Of a DNA stretch of 64,000 nt, positions 35,158 through 43,947 are shown one piece after another. This DNA comes from Acidiferrum sp963771295 (GTDB lineage: Bacteria; Acidobacteriota; Terriglobia; Acidiferrales; UBA7541), in NCBI GenBank assembly GCA_963771295.1, contig CAVYTB010000013.1, positions 1,116,001 through 1,180,000 of the forward strand. Direction: 5' to 3'. The notes under the pieces are model-generated. The model was not told the origin of the DNA and made no database searches. It saw nothing but the letters and a program-made list of their open reading frames with translations. The translations under genes and the position numbers were made by a program. The first letter of the stretch is position 1, and each line of letters starts with the position of its first letter.

Positions 35158-35262
35158 GGGCCTCTCGAGCACGATATTCTGGCTGGCACGGAGTTGAAGG
35201 CAAAGCAGCGGCGAGCCGGCGCACTCCAACGTGAGCGGAGCAGGGGTCGTATTTGTGGTGGC

Positions 35263-35290
35263 GGACGGCCTCAGATGGCTGTCCCTACAA
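35263..35290. repeat. CAGA-loop palindrome with CCTACAA tail
   Basis: GGACGGCCTCAGATGGCTGTCC then CTACAA; the arms carry mismatches relative to the perfect copies at 48180 and 55269. Confidence 0.6.
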
Positions 35291-35294
35291 GGAG

Positions 35295-35963
35295 TCAAGC
35301 GGCCAGGCGGCGGACCCAGATGCGGCTAGTGGCGGGCTTACCAAGGTGCATGGTGCGGCCGGAGGCGCGGAGGGTCATGGTTTCGTCGTACTCGCGCTTC
35401 AGGACTTCAATCTTCGTGGAAGGACGAAGATGAAGGTTTTCTAGAAATTCGAGGAAACCCTCTTCCTTTTCGTAAACGCAAACAATTACGGCGGAGTCGT
35501 GGAGTTGCAGCTCGGAAAGAAGAACCGCGCCGTCTTTGCGAAGCTGAGCGAAACCGCCACGCAGGGGAACTCCATGAGGACAGGTTTTGTGTCCCGCGAA
35601 GCGCTTGGTGAGGAGAGCTTCGACTTCAGGAGAAATGGCGTGCTCCATGCGTTCGGCTTCGGCATGTGCTTTGGCCCAGGATAAGCCGATGACTTCGGTG
35701 AGGAGCATTTCGGCGAGTTGGTGGCGAAGCGAAAGATGCTGGGCAACTTTGCGGCCCTTGGCGGTGAGAAGAATGCGTCCACCGCGTTGAGCTTTGACGT
35801 GGCCATCGCGAGCCATGCGCTTGATGGCAGCGGTGACGGCAGGCGGAGTGACGTCGAGTTCCTCGGCGAGGCGAGCGCTGATGGGCACCTGATTTTCTTC
35901 CAGCATTTCCCAGATGGCTTTGAGGTAGTCTTCGCGCGAAACGCTGGTCTTGTTGCGTTGCAA
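35295..35963 (-). CDS. DtxR/MntR-family metal-dependent transcriptional repressor
   Basis: 222 residues from TTG at 35963, nine bases after GGAGACACC; longer upstream frames would run into a palindromic repeat. The winged helix opens with SREDYLKAIWEMLEE and includes the recognition helix in DVTPPAVTAAIKRMARDG. The dimerisation/metal domain has AHAEAERMEHAISPEVEALL and CPHGVPL, and the C-terminal about 70 residues look like the SH3-like FeoA domain. Iron or manganese homeostasis regulators; the target genes are not evident nearby. Confidence 0.88.
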   Translation of the reverse strand: MQRNKTSVSREDYLKAIWEMLEENQVPISARLAEELDVTPPAVTAAIKRMARDGHVKAQRGGRILLTAKGRKVAQHLSLRHQLAEMLLTEVIGLSWAKAHAEAERMEHAISPEVEALLTKRFAGHKTCPHGVPLRGGFAQLRKDGAVLLSELQLHDSAVIVCVYEKEEGFLEFLENLHLRPSTKIEVLKREYDETMTLRASGRTMHLGKPATSRIWVRRLAA

Positions 35964-36010
35964 GGTGTCTCCTGCTGGTGTCACGTCCCAAACATTTGTG
36001 GGAAGAAAAT

Positions 36011-36079
36011 CGGAGTCCTCAGGGCCTAAAGCCCTGAGTCGCTGAGTTTCCAATGTCGGAGCTAAGCTCCGACCCCTAA
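36011..36079. repeat. Composite double-palindrome repeat, copy 1
   Basis: About 69 bases: an AGGGC-CTAA-AGCCCT hairpin, a spacer ending in AATG, then TCGGAGC-TAA-GCTCCGA and CCCCTAA. Homologous copies lie at 37233 and inside the reductase gene at 50731. Confidence 0.75.
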
Positions 36080-36121
36080 AGAGAAATTCAAAAGACACCA
36101 GCGACTCTACACAAGTTGAGG

Positions 36122-36544
36122 TTACTGTGATTTGCGTTGTTGGCGCAAGCGATTGGCGAGCAGGCGAATGCGCTGCTGCAGCTGCTCGAGAATGGTTTGA
36201 TAGAAAGTGGGGTTAGCGCCGTAAGGATCCGCGACATCCCAGTCTTCAACCTTGGCGGGGTCATCGAAGGCGATATCGCGAATGCGGCCGCTGAGGTTGA
36301 TGACCAAATCGGCTTCGTTCCAGGCTTTATTGGTAATGGGCTTGGAAGAAAGGCCGGCGGCGGAGTAACCGTTGCACACAAGCGTTTCCTGGGTTTCGTC
36401 GGGGATTTCGCCGAGCGGATAAAGGCCGGCGCTGGAGGCCTCCAGAACATCGGAGGCATCGTGAGAAGCAATGGCTTCGGCCATGGGGCTGCGGCAAGCG
36501 TTGCCAAGGCAGACGAACAGGACACGCAGTTTTTTATCGGGCAT
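36122..36544 (-). CDS. Low-molecular-weight phosphotyrosine phosphatase / arsenate reductase family protein
   Basis: 140 residues. The P-loop CLGNACRS (C-x5-R-S) lies at residues 11-18 within VLFVCLGNACRSPMAEAIA, and the general-acid Asp is in DVADPYG near residue 107. This fold is shared by LMW protein tyrosine phosphatases and thioredoxin-linked arsenate reductases; the acidic loop DPYG and lack of extra cysteines favour a phosphatase but do not settle it. Its ATG overlaps the end of pdxT by 11 bases, implying coupled translation. Confidence 0.82.
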   Translation of the reverse strand: MPDKKLRVLFVCLGNACRSPMAEAIASHDASDVLEASSAGLYPLGEIPDETQETLVCNGYSAAGLSSKPITNKAWNEADLVINLSGRIRDIAFDDPAKVEDWDVADPYGANPTFYQTILEQLQQRIRLLANRLRQQRKSQ

Positions 36545-37124
36545 GAGCGGTCTTGGAATTGGATGCAGCCATGGAGAGGAAGTGTTGGTGGATGGTGAGA
36601 TCGTCGGTGAGTTCAGGATGAAATGTGGCGGCGAGCAAATTGTCTTTCTGGACGAGTGTAGGCTGGCCGGAATGGCGCGCAAGAACCGTAACGCCAGGGC
36701 CGACCCTTTCGATGATGGGGCCACGGATGAAAACCATTTCGAGGGGATCCTTTTTCAGAGTGCAAGGGCCGAAGAAAACATCGCTGGCAAGTTGGCGTCC
36801 GTAGCCGTTGCGAAGGATGGTCATGTCGAGAAGGCCGAGCGAGGGTTGCGGCGGATTGTTGACGTGGCTGGCGAGGAGGATTGCGCCCGCACAAGTGCCG
36901 AAGACGGCGTGACCGGTGCTGGCGAATTTGAGGATGGCGTCGTACAAGCCCTCTTCGCGGAGAAATTGGAGTTGCGTGGTGGACTCGCCGCCGGGAAGGA
37001 TCAAGCCCTCGCAGGATTCGAGATCGTCGACGGTGCGCACTTCGACGGTTTCGGCGCCGAGGGATTGCAGCGCGGCGGCGTGGGCGGCGAAGTCACCTTG
37101 AACAGCGAGGATGCCGATTTTCAA
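36534..37124 (-). CDS. pdxT: Pyridoxal 5'-phosphate synthase glutaminase subunit
   Basis: 196 residues. Class I-like glutaminase that releases ammonia from glutamine and channels it to PdxS. The oxyanion and nucleophile motifs GLILPGGESTT and FGTCAGAILLA (Cys nucleophile) and the His-Glu of the triad in ATFHPELTDD are all present. It lies 360 bases downstream of pdxS, separated by repeats. Confidence 0.95.
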   Translation of the reverse strand: MKIGILAVQGDFAAHAAALQSLGAETVEVRTVDDLESCEGLILPGGESTTQLQFLREEGLYDAILKFASTGHAVFGTCAGAILLASHVNNPPQPSLGLLDMTILRNGYGRQLASDVFFGPCTLKKDPLEMVFIRGPIIERVGPGVTVLARHSGQPTLVQKDNLLAATFHPELTDDLTIHQHFLSMAASNSKTAHAR

Positions 37125-37232
37125 TGGCGGAGAACCTCGATTCGTGAAAAAAAAACGAAAAGCGAAAGTCGAAAAACGAAATTCGGTAGATCCTTGCGGC
37201 GCTCACTTCAGAAGGCGGCCGCTACAAAACTG

Positions 37233-37304
37233 CGGAACCCTCAGGGGCTAAAGCCCATTGATTGCCTAGCGGGTAATGTCGGACCTGAAGGTCCGACCCC
37301 CTAA
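37233..37304. repeat. Composite double-palindrome repeat, copy 2
   Basis: GGGGCTAAAGCCC, spacer ending GTAATG, then TCGGACC-TGAA-GGTCCGA and CCCCCTAA. Same layout as 36011 and 50731. Confidence 0.75.
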
Positions 37305-37360
37305 GAAAAAAAAACAAATCCGAAGGCACAGACTGAGCACAGACTGGCCACAGACCGATT

Positions 37361-37384
37361 CACAGACTGAAGTCTGTGTTACTA
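37361..37384. repeat. TGAA-loop palindrome
   Basis: CACAGAC-TGAA-GTCTGTG followed by TTAC; variant of the 29219 unit with compensating changes in both arms. Confidence 0.65.
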
Positions 37385-37438
37385 AAACCCTGAGCGACTG
37401 CAACGGTCTAACGATCGGCCAGTACAAAAACCTAAGAT

Positions 37439-37460
37439 GGCGGCCTAAGCCGCCTCTACA
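37439..37460. repeat. CTAA-loop palindrome with TCTACA tail
   Basis: Perfect GGCGGC-CTAA-GCCGCC followed by TCTACA. Confidence 0.65.
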
Positions 37461-37484
37461 CACACCAAGGCGACGGCGCGTCGG

Positions 37485-38405
37485 CTACCAGCCGCGGGTG
37501 GAGAGTAAGTCCTTTTCTTCCATCTGGCGTACGTCTAAGCCGGGCATGGCTTCGCCCAGTTGTTCGTGGGCTTCGAGAACGGCTTTGGCGTCTTCGAAAT
37601 GCGTAGTGGCTTTCACGATGGCCTTGGCGCGTGCTTCCGGATCGCTGCTCTTGAAAATGCCGGAGCCAACGAAAACGGCTTCAGCGCCGAGTTTGCGGAC
37701 GAGAGCTGCGTCGGCCGGAGTGGCAATGCCCCCGGCGGAAAAATTGGGAACGGGAAGCTTGCCGGCCTTGGCGACGCTGCGAATGAGGTCGAGAGGAGCG
37801 CCATGTTCCTTGGCTTTGCGCATGAGTTCGTCTTCGCGCATGGTGGTGAGTGCGCGCATTTCGCTGACGATAGTGCGCATGTGGCGAACGGCTTCGACAA
37901 CGTTTCCGGAGCCAGCTTCACCCTTGGTGCGAATCATGGCTGCGCCTTCGGCAATGCGGCGAAGCGCTTCGCCAAGATTGCGCGCGCCGCAGACAAACGG
38001 CACGCGGTAATCGTGCTTCCAGATGTGGTTCTCTTCGTCGGCAGGAGTGAGGACTTCGCTCTCGTCGATGAAATCCACCTCCAACGCCTGCAGAACTTCC
38101 GCTTCGGTGAAGTGGCCGATGCGGACCTTGGCCATGACCGGAATGGTGACGGTCTTCATGATCTCGCGGATGATTTTGATGGAGGCCATGCGGGCAACGC
38201 CGCCTTCTTTGCGAATGTCGGAGGGCACGCGCTCGAGAGCCATGACGGCGCAGGCACCGGCATCTTCGGCGATTTTGGCTTGTTCGGCATTGGTGACGTC
38301 CATGATGACGCCGCCCTTGAGCATTTCGGCGAGGCCGACCTTAACGCGCCATTCGTTGGAAGCCTTGGCGTGCTGACCGCTACCGTTTACTTTTTTTGAA
38401 TCCAT
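37485..38405 (-). CDS. pdxS: Pyridoxal 5'-phosphate synthase lyase subunit
   Basis: 306 residues from ATG at 38405, preceded by AGAGGAGAAG. PdxS condenses ribose 5-phosphate, glyceraldehyde 3-phosphate and ammonia into PLP. The (beta/alpha)8 barrel has GGVIMDVTNAEQAKIAEDAG, ALERVPSDIR, VMAKVRIGHF with an active-site Lys, and the phosphate loop NFSAGGIATPADAALV. Length and conservation are standard. Probably forms one unit with pdxT and the phosphatase. Confidence 0.96.
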   Translation of the reverse strand: MDSKKVNGSGQHAKASNEWRVKVGLAEMLKGGVIMDVTNAEQAKIAEDAGACAVMALERVPSDIRKEGGVARMASIKIIREIMKTVTIPVMAKVRIGHFTEAEVLQALEVDFIDESEVLTPADEENHIWKHDYRVPFVCGARNLGEALRRIAEGAAMIRTKGEAGSGNVVEAVRHMRTIVSEMRALTTMREDELMRKAKEHGAPLDLIRSVAKAGKLPVPNFSAGGIATPADAALVRKLGAEAVFVGSGIFKSSDPEARAKAIVKATTHFEDAKAVLEAHEQLGEAMPGLDVRQMEEKDLLSTRGW

Positions 38406-38546
38406 GATACTTCTCCTCTTAAAGTTAGAATTCCCTTGAAGCAATTCCCAAAACCTGTCTAGTCGTCGTCGCGAAGACCGAGGAGCGATTCCTCACTCTG
38501 CAGACTGCGTTCGGAATGACGGCGTCGCGGTGTTGGCCGCGGGATG

Positions 38547-38972
38547 CTAGGCGCCGACAACCACGAATCTTCCTTTGCCGCGGGCCAGCACGTTGCCGTG
38601 AGCGTCGCGAATTTCCGCGGTGCGAAAGCGGTTTCTTCCCTTCTCTTCGTCCTGCCAACCTTCGACCAGAATTTCCTGATCGACAGGAACGGGCTTGCAA
38701 TAGGCGATGGACATTTCCGCGGTGACGGCGCGCTCGCCGGTCAACTTGGAAAGCTTGCCCATGGCTTCATCAAGAACAACAGCGATGATGCCGCCGTGGG
38801 CAAAACCAGCTCCGCCTGCATAATTGGGGCCGAGCGAAAACTTGCCACGGGTGCGGCGATCATCGAGATCAAGTTCGAATGGCAGCTTCATGCCCGCAGG
38901 ATTGGCGGCGCCGCAACCGAAACAGCGATTCTCGGGATTGGGATCGAGTTTAAGTGTGCGACCCATGTTCAT
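38547..38972 (-). CDS. Hotdog-fold thioesterase, PaaI-like
   Basis: 141 residues. The N-terminal CFGCGAANPAGMKLPFE segment and the hotdog helix HGGIIAVVLDEAMGKL (catalytic acidic residue) are typical of PaaI/4HBT acyl-CoA thioesterases. The ATG overlaps the TGA of the upstream MocR-type gene (ATGA), so the two are coupled. The acyl substrate is unknown. Confidence 0.8.
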   Translation of the reverse strand: MNMGRTLKLDPNPENRCFGCGAANPAGMKLPFELDLDDRRTRGKFSLGPNYAGGAGFAHGGIIAVVLDEAMGKLSKLTGERAVTAEMSIAYCKPVPVDQEILVEGWQDEEKGRNRFRTAEIRDAHGNVLARGKGRFVVVGA

Positions 38973-40513
38973 ACCAGCGCCACGTGCGAGCGTTCGGCGC
39001 GACGAGTGCCGCGCTGGCGTTTGCGCATTTCAATGCGAAGAAGATCGGCGAGGGTGGCGATGCCGCGAGCGATCTGTTTTTCGTCGAGACTGGCGAAGCC
39101 CAGACGCAGCGTGTTGGGCAGCGGCGACTGCACATAAAAGTAGCGGCCGGGAGCAAAGAGCACGCCACGTTCACGCGCATGAATCATCAACTCGCTGGCA
39201 TCGAAGCCGGGAGGAAGTTCGAGCCACAGGCACATGCCGCCTTCGGGGCGGGTCCAGCGAGTGCCTTCAGGCATGTTTTTGCGCAGGGCTTCATCAAGAG
39301 CCAACAAACGCTGAGCGTAAATCTTGCGCATGCGTGTTAGATGCTTCTGGAACAGGCCGCGCTTCAGGAATTCGGCGAGAGTGGCTTGCGCGAGCTGATC
39401 GGTGTGCAGGTCAGTCATCTGCTTGACGAGGCGAAGGCGTTCGATGGCTGCGGGAGCGGCGACGATCCATCCGACGCGCAAGCCCGGGAAAGCAACCTTC
39501 GCGAAACTGTCAATGTGGATGACCAGGTTGGAGCGGTCAAGCTGCTTGAGCGAAGGGACACGCTCGTCTCGGGCATGCAGGCGGGCGTAGATGTGATCTT
39601 CGACGATGGGAACCTGGTAACGCGCGGCAAGTTCAAGAACTCGGCGGCGCGAGGCGAGCGGCATCGACATGCCCGTAGGATTGTGAAAATCCGGAGTGAG
39701 GACAAGAAGCTTGACGCGATTGGCGGCGAGAGTGGCTTCGAGCGCTTCCAGGTCGATGCCAAGAGCGCTGCCGGGTTCGGGATGAATGCGCACAGGAACG
39801 CCGAGGCAGCGGGCACGAACACCATTGAAAATAGCGGAGGCGCCGGGGTACGTAGGATTTTCGAGGATGACGGTGTCGCCGGCGCGAACAAAGGCTTTGG
39901 CAATGAGATCGAGGGCTTGCTGACATCCGTCCGTGATGAGCAGCGTGTCGTCTTTGGCCGGGATTCCGTCCTGGCGCAAAAGTTCCAGCAGAGCTTCTTT
40001 CAGAGCGGGAAAACCATCGGAGGCACCGAGGTTGAGAATGTCCTGGCCGTCGCGGCGGAGCGCGGTGTGGGCGCAGGTTTGCAGCTCCTCGACAGGGAAA
40101 CACCTGGGGTCGGGGCGGGCCATCACAAAATCCAGAGCGTCTTCAGGAGCGTTGGCGGTGAGGCGCGTAAGGATTTCGTCGCTGCGCTCATCGGCGAAAA
40201 GAAGCTCCCAACGCAGGCCATCGTGGCCATTGAGGGAAGGAGGCGGAGGCGGCGTGATTTTCAGGCCATTGCCGTTGCGCTGGATGAAGGTGCCACGGCC
40301 GACGTGTCCCTGGATGAGACCCTCGGACTCGAGTTCGGCGTAGGCGTTGGCGACGGTGGTGCGATGAACACCGAGCATTTGCGCGAGTTCGCGGCTGGCG
40401 GGAATGCGGTCGCCGGGGCGAAGGTCACCGGCATGAACCAGGGAGCGAAGTTGATCGCGGAGTTGAACGTAGAGGGGAACGTGGCTTTCGGGCTGAAGGT
40501 GTATTGGCAGCAT
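38969..40513 (-). CDS. MocR-type GntR/aminotransferase transcriptional regulator
   Basis: 514 residues. N-terminal GntR winged helix (VPLYVQLRDQLRSLVHAGDLRPGDRIPASRELAQMLGVHRTTV), linker, then a fold-type I aminotransferase domain with LLITDGCQQALDLIAKAF, TPDFHNPTGMSM and the PLP-binding Lys in IDSFAKVAFPGLRVGW. Such proteins use PLP as effector; PdxR members control pdxS/pdxT. Proximity to pdxST supports that, but orientation is the same and a thioesterase intervenes, so it may instead regulate amino-acid genes. Contains all aminotransferase hallmarks, so catalysis is possible. Confidence 0.88.
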   Translation of the reverse strand: MLPIHLQPESHVPLYVQLRDQLRSLVHAGDLRPGDRIPASRELAQMLGVHRTTVANAYAELESEGLIQGHVGRGTFIQRNGNGLKITPPPPPSLNGHDGLRWELLFADERSDEILTRLTANAPEDALDFVMARPDPRCFPVEELQTCAHTALRRDGQDILNLGASDGFPALKEALLELLRQDGIPAKDDTLLITDGCQQALDLIAKAFVRAGDTVILENPTYPGASAIFNGVRARCLGVPVRIHPEPGSALGIDLEALEATLAANRVKLLVLTPDFHNPTGMSMPLASRRRVLELAARYQVPIVEDHIYARLHARDERVPSLKQLDRSNLVIHIDSFAKVAFPGLRVGWIVAAPAAIERLRLVKQMTDLHTDQLAQATLAEFLKRGLFQKHLTRMRKIYAQRLLALDEALRKNMPEGTRWTRPEGGMCLWLELPPGFDASELMIHARERGVLFAPGRYFYVQSPLPNTLRLGFASLDEKQIARGIATLADLLRIEMRKRQRGTRRAERSHVALV

Positions 40514-40849
40514 TGTCTCTCACCCTGAGGGTATTTTAGCAGGGATTGGACTGGAGCAAGAGCCAAATTGTCTTTTGGGAGGTTGGGGCGGGCGGGGTGG
40601 TTGTTTCGGTTTGTGGCGGGTTGAGAGCGAGGCGCGACCGAGAGGGATCAGGTATCGGGGATCAGCGATCAGGAGGCATACAGGCGGAGTGTCGCGCCTA
40701 CGGCGCTTGACCTCCCATCGTTTGGCTGACGCAAAGTGGGGAGATTGAGATGCTTCGCTCCGCGAACTTCGCTGGGCTCAGGATGACAGGTTGCTTGTAG
40801 GTTGGAGCGGCGATGGAACGAGTGCGGCGGCTAGCCGCCGCACTCCAAA
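40514..40849. other. Intergenic stretch upstream of the MocR-type gene
   Basis: 336 bases without a gene. On the minus strand TAAAAT (40533-40538) lies 19 bases before the MocR-type ATG as a plausible -10 box without a clear -35. Further out is a CGCTCCGCGAACTTCGCTGG variant of the CGCTTCGCTCG repeat and the palindrome at 40822. Confidence 0.4.
40822..40848. repeat. CTAG-centred palindrome with CACTCCAA tail
   Basis: Perfect GTGCGGCGG-CTAG-CCGCCGCAC followed by TCCAAA. Same family as 45606 and 52008. Confidence 0.75.
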
Positions 40850-42349
40850 TTAGTCTTTGTCCCAGGGGAAATGGGGCTTGTAGCCGAGGCGGCCGTTGAG
40901 TTCGCCGGCAGCCAGGTCGCGGATGCAGAGTTTGGTGAGGTCGGAGGGATCGCACTGGTAGAGCTGCTTGAGAGGGAGATCGTCTTCCTGAACTTGATAG
41001 CTGCCGAATTGCATGGATTCACTGTCGTCGACAGTGGAGGCGACGAGAGGGCTGCCATCGGGGACAACACGAACGCGGAATTTCAAGGTGGAGGGTTCGT
41101 AATTGGAGACGAGAAAACAGTGAGCGATGCAGGAACGATCGATGAGATGCATGTACAAGGTACGATAGCCGGGGGGCGCGTAGACGCTGCTGGCGACACG
41201 AGTGCCGAAGGGCAATTGGTGGGTGATGGCTTCGGAGTTTTTTTCGAGGCGATCGAGAAAGCCCGTGTCCTGATAAAGAAAGACGAAGAAAAAAACGGCG
41301 CAAAGCGAGAATGCGGCAAGGTGCCAAGGGTGAGGGCGCAGCGAGCCGAGTACTGCGAGAGCGAAGAGGGCGCTGACGAGTGTGAGACGAGTGACGATGC
41401 CACCGATCCAGCTACCTTCGGGGACGGGGCGCAGGTTTTCAGGGAGCAGTGTCATAGCGGCGAGAGAGATGAGGTAGAACTCGACGAGGAGCCAGCGGTC
41501 TTTCCAAGTGGCGGAGGGCTGGCCGGCGGAGGAGGGCTCGGGGGAAAGCTTGGGTGAATGCAAGAGTTCGAAAACGATGGCGAGGAGAGCAAGAACAATG
41601 ATGGCCCAGGAAAGGTAGACGTAGCGCTGGCCGTAAATTGTGAACTGGTCGGCGCCATTCCATTGGTAGAAGGGCGGGTCGGGCCAGTCGCCCTCAAGTT
41701 CGGGATGATGAAGGGCAATCCAATGAACGGCGTAGAACACGATAAGAGAAATGGCGGGGAGGAGGAGGCGCGTCCAGCCTTTCAGGAGTGGCCAAACGAG
41801 GCGATAGGCCCCTACGCCGAGAACGAGAAGAACGCCGAGTGGATGCGCGAGGTAGATGATGGGAAGAAGTAGCGCGGCGAAGATTAGGCCGCGAGGCTTG
41901 GCGGGCCAGACGAGGGACAGAGCGAAGCAACCCAAGCCGATGGAGAGGTAGTAGTTCATGTACCCCATATTGAAAACGTAGCCGTAGGAAAGCATGGCAA
42001 TGAGCGGGGCAAGAAACCAGGGAGGGCGGCGCGTGGCGGCGCGGATGAAGGCGAATACTCCCCAGAAGAAAGCGAGGACACAGAGAGAGACCGCGAATTT
42101 TTCGGCGAGAGTGAAGCCGACGAGTTTCGAGAAATAGTAGAGGACGAGATCGAAGAGAATGTTGTCCCATTGCCAGGCGAGATACAGGCCGGGAGCTTTG
42201 CCCTGATGGATGAGCTGGGCGAGCCAGGCATTGTAGATGTGGCTGCCGAGGTCGCCGCCTTGAATGTGGGAGTGCCAGAAGCAAGGGACAAGGAGAAGGA
42301 TGGAGACGAGCGCGATGAGAAGAATGGGGCGGCGGGAGATGAGTGACAT
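40850..42349 (-). CDS. Large polytopic membrane protein, GT-C glycosyltransferase-like
   Basis: 499 residues from ATG at 42349, with about ten to eleven helices followed by a soluble C-terminal part of about 140 residues. After the first helix comes an acidic loop GGDLGSHIYNAWLAQLI, the position where GT-C glycosyltransferases carry their catalytic acidic motif. The C-terminal part contains CDPSDLTKLCIRDLA with paired cysteines. It might use lipid-linked sugars, but no exact family is recognised. Stands alone on the minus strand with repeats on both sides. Confidence 0.55.
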   Translation of the reverse strand: MSLISRRPILLIALVSILLLVPCFWHSHIQGGDLGSHIYNAWLAQLIHQGKAPGLYLAWQWDNILFDLVLYYFSKLVGFTLAEKFAVSLCVLAFFWGVFAFIRAATRRPPWFLAPLIAMLSYGYVFNMGYMNYYLSIGLGCFALSLVWPAKPRGLIFAALLLPIIYLAHPLGVLLVLGVGAYRLVWPLLKGWTRLLLPAISLIVFYAVHWIALHHPELEGDWPDPPFYQWNGADQFTIYGQRYVYLSWAIIVLALLAIVFELLHSPKLSPEPSSAGQPSATWKDRWLLVEFYLISLAAMTLLPENLRPVPEGSWIGGIVTRLTLVSALFALAVLGSLRPHPWHLAAFSLCAVFFFVFLYQDTGFLDRLEKNSEAITHQLPFGTRVASSVYAPPGYRTLYMHLIDRSCIAHCFLVSNYEPSTLKFRVRVVPDGSPLVASTVDDSESMQFGSYQVQEDDLPLKQLYQCDPSDLTKLCIRDLAAGELNGRLGYKPHFPWDKD

Positions 42350-42568
42350 TGCGACGAGGACAGTATAGCGCGGATGGAAGGAGCGTGGCCGGTGACCAGC
42401 GACGGGTGGCCAGTGAAGAAGATCGCGCCAGGCGTGGCGGAGAGAAAAACAGATCTCTCGCTTCGCTCGAGATGACAAATTTGAGCACGGCAAAAAGCTG
42501 AAAGAACCAGTCGTCACTACAAAAACGCACAGACCGGAAAAGCGGCGGCGAGCTGCTGCACTGCAAAG

Positions 42569-43213
42569 TTAGTTACTGGGTTGGTTGTCGCCCAGGCGCT
42601 TGAGGCGGTCGCGGAGCTTGCGCTGGAGTGGTGAGGGAGTGTTGGGGTTGAAGGCGACCAGGTACCAGAGAGGCTGTGTTTTGTCTTTGCTGAGATAAGT
42701 GAGGGTGTGGGCATCAGCGTTGGGATGGCGAGCCACATTTTCGCGGATGGCGCCGTAGGGATGCTTGGCGAGGCGCGAAAGGGTTTTGGCGTTGGCGCGA
42801 GGATGCTCGCTGATCAGGCGCAGAAGGTAGAAATCCTCTTCGGGAGCCTGCTTGGTGAGTTTCTCGAGCATTTCGGGCTTGGCTTCAGCGCTGAGGACCA
42901 GGCCAATCTTTTCGTCCCAAGCAGTGTTGATCTGATTCAGTTCGCGGGTGCGCGCGTGGATTAATTCCTCAAGGGTGCGGCGTTCCTGCTGCATGCGGGC
43001 GATAGGCAGCTGCGTGCCTTCCAGAGAATCGAGGACGCGAAGAAGGTGCTGGCGTTCACCAAAAACAATCTGGGAGGTGCGGCCGATGCGGCCATTTTCC
43101 TTTTCTTTGTGTTGCACAAGATCTGAACGTCGCATGTTCGGATGCTCCCAATCGCCCTTGGGGACTTCCCCGAAGGGAACATAGGCACTCATGGAATGAA
43201 GTGAATAGCTCAT
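42569..43213 (-). CDS. Leucine-rich-repeat-variant (LRV)-like protein
   Basis: 214 residues from ATG at 43213. The first half is charged and partly coiled (RMQQERRTLEELIHARTRELNQ). The second half has about three helical repeats of the LRV type (LLRLISEHPRANAKTLSRLAKHP, then AIRENVARHPNADAHTLTYL, then PLWYLVAFNPNTPSPLQ), with the HPxxxxxTLxxL spacing. No signal peptide. Probably a protein-interaction scaffold; no catalytic motif is seen. Confidence 0.6.
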   Translation of the reverse strand: MSYSLHSMSAYVPFGEVPKGDWEHPNMRRSDLVQHKEKENGRIGRTSQIVFGERQHLLRVLDSLEGTQLPIARMQQERRTLEELIHARTRELNQINTAWDEKIGLVLSAEAKPEMLEKLTKQAPEEDFYLLRLISEHPRANAKTLSRLAKHPYGAIRENVARHPNADAHTLTYLSKDKTQPLWYLVAFNPNTPSPLQRKLRDRLKRLGDNQPSN

Positions 43214-43349
43214 GGTCGTCCTGCAGCTCTCTTCTGGGCTAAATGGATTATGGAGTCGCGGTGGAGTAGGGTAAAGAATTGCGGGACGGGTTGTGCCCGA
43301 AGTGCTACCACCCGGGTGGGGCGCGTCGAGCGGGAGAGAGGGCGGCGAA

Positions 43350-43640
43350 ATGTCTGCATTCAAGGAATACCGGGAAGAGCTAGAGCAATATGAGCAGATG
43401 TTCGGGAAGGAGCGCGGCAGGCTGGCCGTGTCCCTTGACCGGATGACGAACGCGCTGGTGCTCGTGGGTCAACATGGGGTGTATTGCACGAGCCAGAGGA
43501 ATCCCACGCTGCCGGCAATGGACATACGAGTGATCGCGCAGGAGTTGACGCACGCGAAGGAGCTGGTGCAATCGGTGATGGAGGAGTTGCGGAAGGAGCG
43601 GGAAGCAAGGCGCGGAGGGGCGGAAGCAGGAAAGGATTAG
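43350..43640 (+). CDS. Small hypothetical coiled-coil protein
   Basis: 96 residues from ATG at 43350. Two charged helices (YREELEQYEQMFGKERGRLA and ELTHAKELVQSVMEELRKER) flank a short segment with VLVGQHGVYCTSQRNPTLPA. It is divergent from the LRV-like gene. No family recognised; strong helix propensity suggests a real protein. Confidence 0.45.
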   Translation: MSAFKEYREELEQYEQMFGKERGRLAVSLDRMTNALVLVGQHGVYCTSQRNPTLPAMDIRVIAQELTHAKELVQSVMEELRKEREARRGGAEAGKD

Positions 43641-43947
43641 CGGGGAGAGTGGGCGGAGATTTCGGAGAAGAGGCGGCGTGTGGTGTGGTAATGTTTTTGG
43701 TTCGCCTATCCTTGGCGAGAACGCAGGTAGACACAGCACGGCAGTGAAGCGGAAGCGGACGAGTCGGGGTCTTCAGGGTACAGCGAACCTGCAATTCGGC
43801 GGAACCCGCGAACAAAGAAACGAAAGTCCGTGGCCTTCGATCGTAGGAACCCACCGTACGCGAAGGGCGCGCAGGAGGGTCACCCTCAAGATCAATAGCG
43901 ACGCGGCACACGAGAACACAGCAGAGAAAAACGAGGAGCCTGGGGAA
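43641..43947. other. Leader region of icd
   Basis: 307 bases without a supported gene. The icd frame is open back to 43678 but the upstream residues are unlike any isocitrate dehydrogenase N-terminus. No clear promoter could be picked. Confidence 0.4.

Larger units (their letters stand above)
37125..37484. other. Repeat-rich gap between pdxS and pdxT
   Basis: 360 bases without a supported gene, holding at least five palindromic units: the composite repeat at 37233, CACAGAC-TGAA-GTCTGTG at 37361, a decayed CGGTC unit at 37404, GGCGGC-CTAA-GCCGCC at 37439, and a GGCGGCCGCTACAAAA fragment near 37214. Confidence 0.7.

Noticed and set aside
35964..36098. N-terminal extension of the DtxR-like protein
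   Set aside because: It would translate the palindromic repeat at 36011; TTG at 35963 has a ribosome site.
39341..40528. 395-codon plus-strand frame
   Set aside because: Antisense to the MocR-type regulator, which has both domain signatures.
43678..43947. N-terminal extension of isocitrate dehydrogenase by 90 codons
   Set aside because: The open frame upstream of 43948 has no family similarity and lacks a ribosome site at its start.
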